Of a DNA stretch of 64,000 nt, positions 63,411 through 64,000 are shown one piece after another; position 1 is the first letter of the stretch; every line of letters starts with the position of its first letter. The notes below the pieces were generated by a model. It was not told where the DNA came from. It searched no databases and was given only the letters and a program-made list of their open reading frames with translations. The stretch is from assembly GCA_024655905.1 (NCBI GenBank), contig JANLFP010000006.1, positions 62,310-126,309 on the forward strand, written 5' to 3'. The translations under genes were made by a program, and so were the position numbers. This DNA is from Tepidanaerobacteraceae bacterium. GTDB lineage: Bacteria; Bacillota; Thermosediminibacteria; Thermosediminibacterales; Tepidanaerobacteraceae.

Positions 63411-64000
63411 AAAAACACCTCAATTACCGGTTCAATCTCCAGAAAAGACGAAAATAATATTTTATCAGGTACCACCCCCGTTTTATTCATCGATACTTTA
63501 TATGCAATTTCTTCAGCAGCACTACGCCTTTTCGGATTATCAACCTTATTAAAGATTAATAACTTGCGGGCGTCAGGCGGAACATTTTTGAAAAGCCCTC
63601 GTTCCCAATTTATGAGGGCTGCAACCACATCCGTGTCAATAGTTGAATTGGGCGGAAAATCGTTATACTTTAAAAAAATATTGACTCTGTGAAAAGTTTT
63701 TTCATTCAGTAAATTGCCTATTGCGTCCATTCCTATTACACCTAATACAGTTGTAGTTTTTTCTGGTATACATGGTTCAAACTCTGCTGGGGCTTTTATT
63801 GGTTTTTGCCTGGCTCCATCAGCTTCTATTAGAATATAATCAATAATATCTTTTTGAAATAAAAAGTCGAGAACATTACATTCGACACCAAGAAGTTTAT
63901 CTTTATCTCCAGCCTGCTTGAAAATGCCTCTTCCCCATATTTTTAATTTTTCCCTTCCGGTTAAAATCTCAGGGTTATTAACAATATCACCCTCGCGTTT
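63407..64000 (-). CDS. yqeC: Selenium-dependent hydroxylase accessory protein YqeC, 5' end outside window
   Basis: At least 197 codons run in one minus-strand frame from base 64000 to the stop at 63407. Seen: IIDYILIEADGARQKPIKAP then AEFEPCIPEKTTTVLGVIGM and DAIGNLLNEKTFHRVNIFLK, and PPDARKLLIFNKVDNPKRRS. The EADGAK-like, KAP-E-EP and GV-G-DA-G blocks are those of the YqeC family (selenium-dependent hydroxylase accessory). The P-loop N-terminus (GKTT type) lies beyond the window. It is coupled to the MocA-like gene. Confidence 0.88.
   Translation of the reverse strand, partial: KREGDIVNNPEILTGREKLKIWGRGIFKQAGDKDKLLGVECNVLDFLFQKDIIDYILIEADGARQKPIKAPAEFEPCIPEKTTTVLGVIGMDAIGNLLNEKTFHRVNIFLKYNDFPPNSTIDTDVVAALINWERGLFKNVPPDARKLLIFNKVDNPKRRSAAEEIAYKVSMNKTGVVPDKILFSSFLEIEPVIEVFL

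Overview
The window reads as chromosome of an anaerobic, endospore-lineage Firmicute, most likely a Clostridia member of the Thermoanaerobacterales/Thermosediminibacterales kind. This is an inference from content: [FeFe]-hydrogenase maturase HydF, a nine-gene V-type ATPase, a corrinoid methyltransferase pair, soluble oxygen-independent glycerol-3-phosphate oxidation, selenium/molybdenum hydroxylase accessory genes, a glmS ribozyme, the CdaA/CdaR/GlmM block and strong GGAGG ribosome binding sites. I see no rRNA, tRNA, CRISPR array or prophage.

Layout. 1-5.96 kb: the end of a short-chain dehydrogenase, an AraC regulator, and a ribose-type sugar ABC importer (ATPase, permease, lipoprotein) on the minus strand. 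6.4-9.1 kb: a corrinoid protein and UroD-like methyltransferase facing a DUF1638 gene. 9.4-14.6 kb: divergent HxlR/flavin-reductase-type genes, then a LysR gene divergent from a 2,4-dienoyl-CoA-reductase-like flavoenzyme and an iron alcohol dehydrogenase. 14.7-24.0 kb: an AT-rich accessory island holding a SigZ-like sigma factor, a DUF2703 protein, unrecognised small proteins, toxin-antitoxin remnants, a fused SDR and at least five frameshifted or truncated genes. 24.0-32.0 kb: glmS with its ribozyme, glmM, cdaR, cdaA, then a sigma/anti-sigma/membrane protein operon. 32.2-35.0 kb: aspA and hydF. 35.1-43.8 kb: the V-ATPase operon. 44.1-57.2 kb: glycerol and dihydroxyacetone metabolism. 57.7-61.8 kb: a six-gene ECF transporter operon with a methyltransferase and an NTPase. 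61.9-64.0 kb: XdhC, MocA and YqeC-like genes for a molybdenum hydroxylase.

The most striking signal is the island next to glmS. A gene-free element of about 430 bp (23547-23975) ends 25 bp beyond the glmS stop codon, the classical Tn7 attachment position. It has Tn7-type end architecture: three repeats 80 bp apart at the distal end and tightly packed repeats about 20 bp apart at the glmS end. A second right end abuts it across a 5-bp ACAAT. About 6 kb away a second gene-free element of the same design but different repeat sequence (17474-17976) interrupts a tnsA gene after about 36 codons. The island therefore looks like a graveyard of repeated Tn7-family insertions at attTn7.

The glycerol region looks like one regulatory unit. 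GlpF and GlpK import and phosphorylate glycerol. GlpA-like, a second flavoprotein and a DUF1667 protein oxidise glycerol 3-phosphate. DhaK, DhaL and DhaM phosphorylate dihydroxyacetone from PEP. GlpP probably acts at terminators before glpF and before the dehydrogenase genes. The dehydrogenase operon also carries a sigma-54 activator with an N-terminal HPr-like domain and a soluble chemoreceptor fused to a PhnD-type binding domain; a near-consensus sigma-54 promoter lies before dhaK. Stretches over 300 bp without a gene: 284-834 (one hairpin, otherwise nothing recognisable), 5983-6408 (AT-rich divergent promoter region with one hairpin), 17390-17976 (transposon element), 19246-19552 (a short remnant), 20807-21132 (a decayed HXXEE gene), 23558-24000 (transposon ends) and 25831-26390 (ribozyme and leader).
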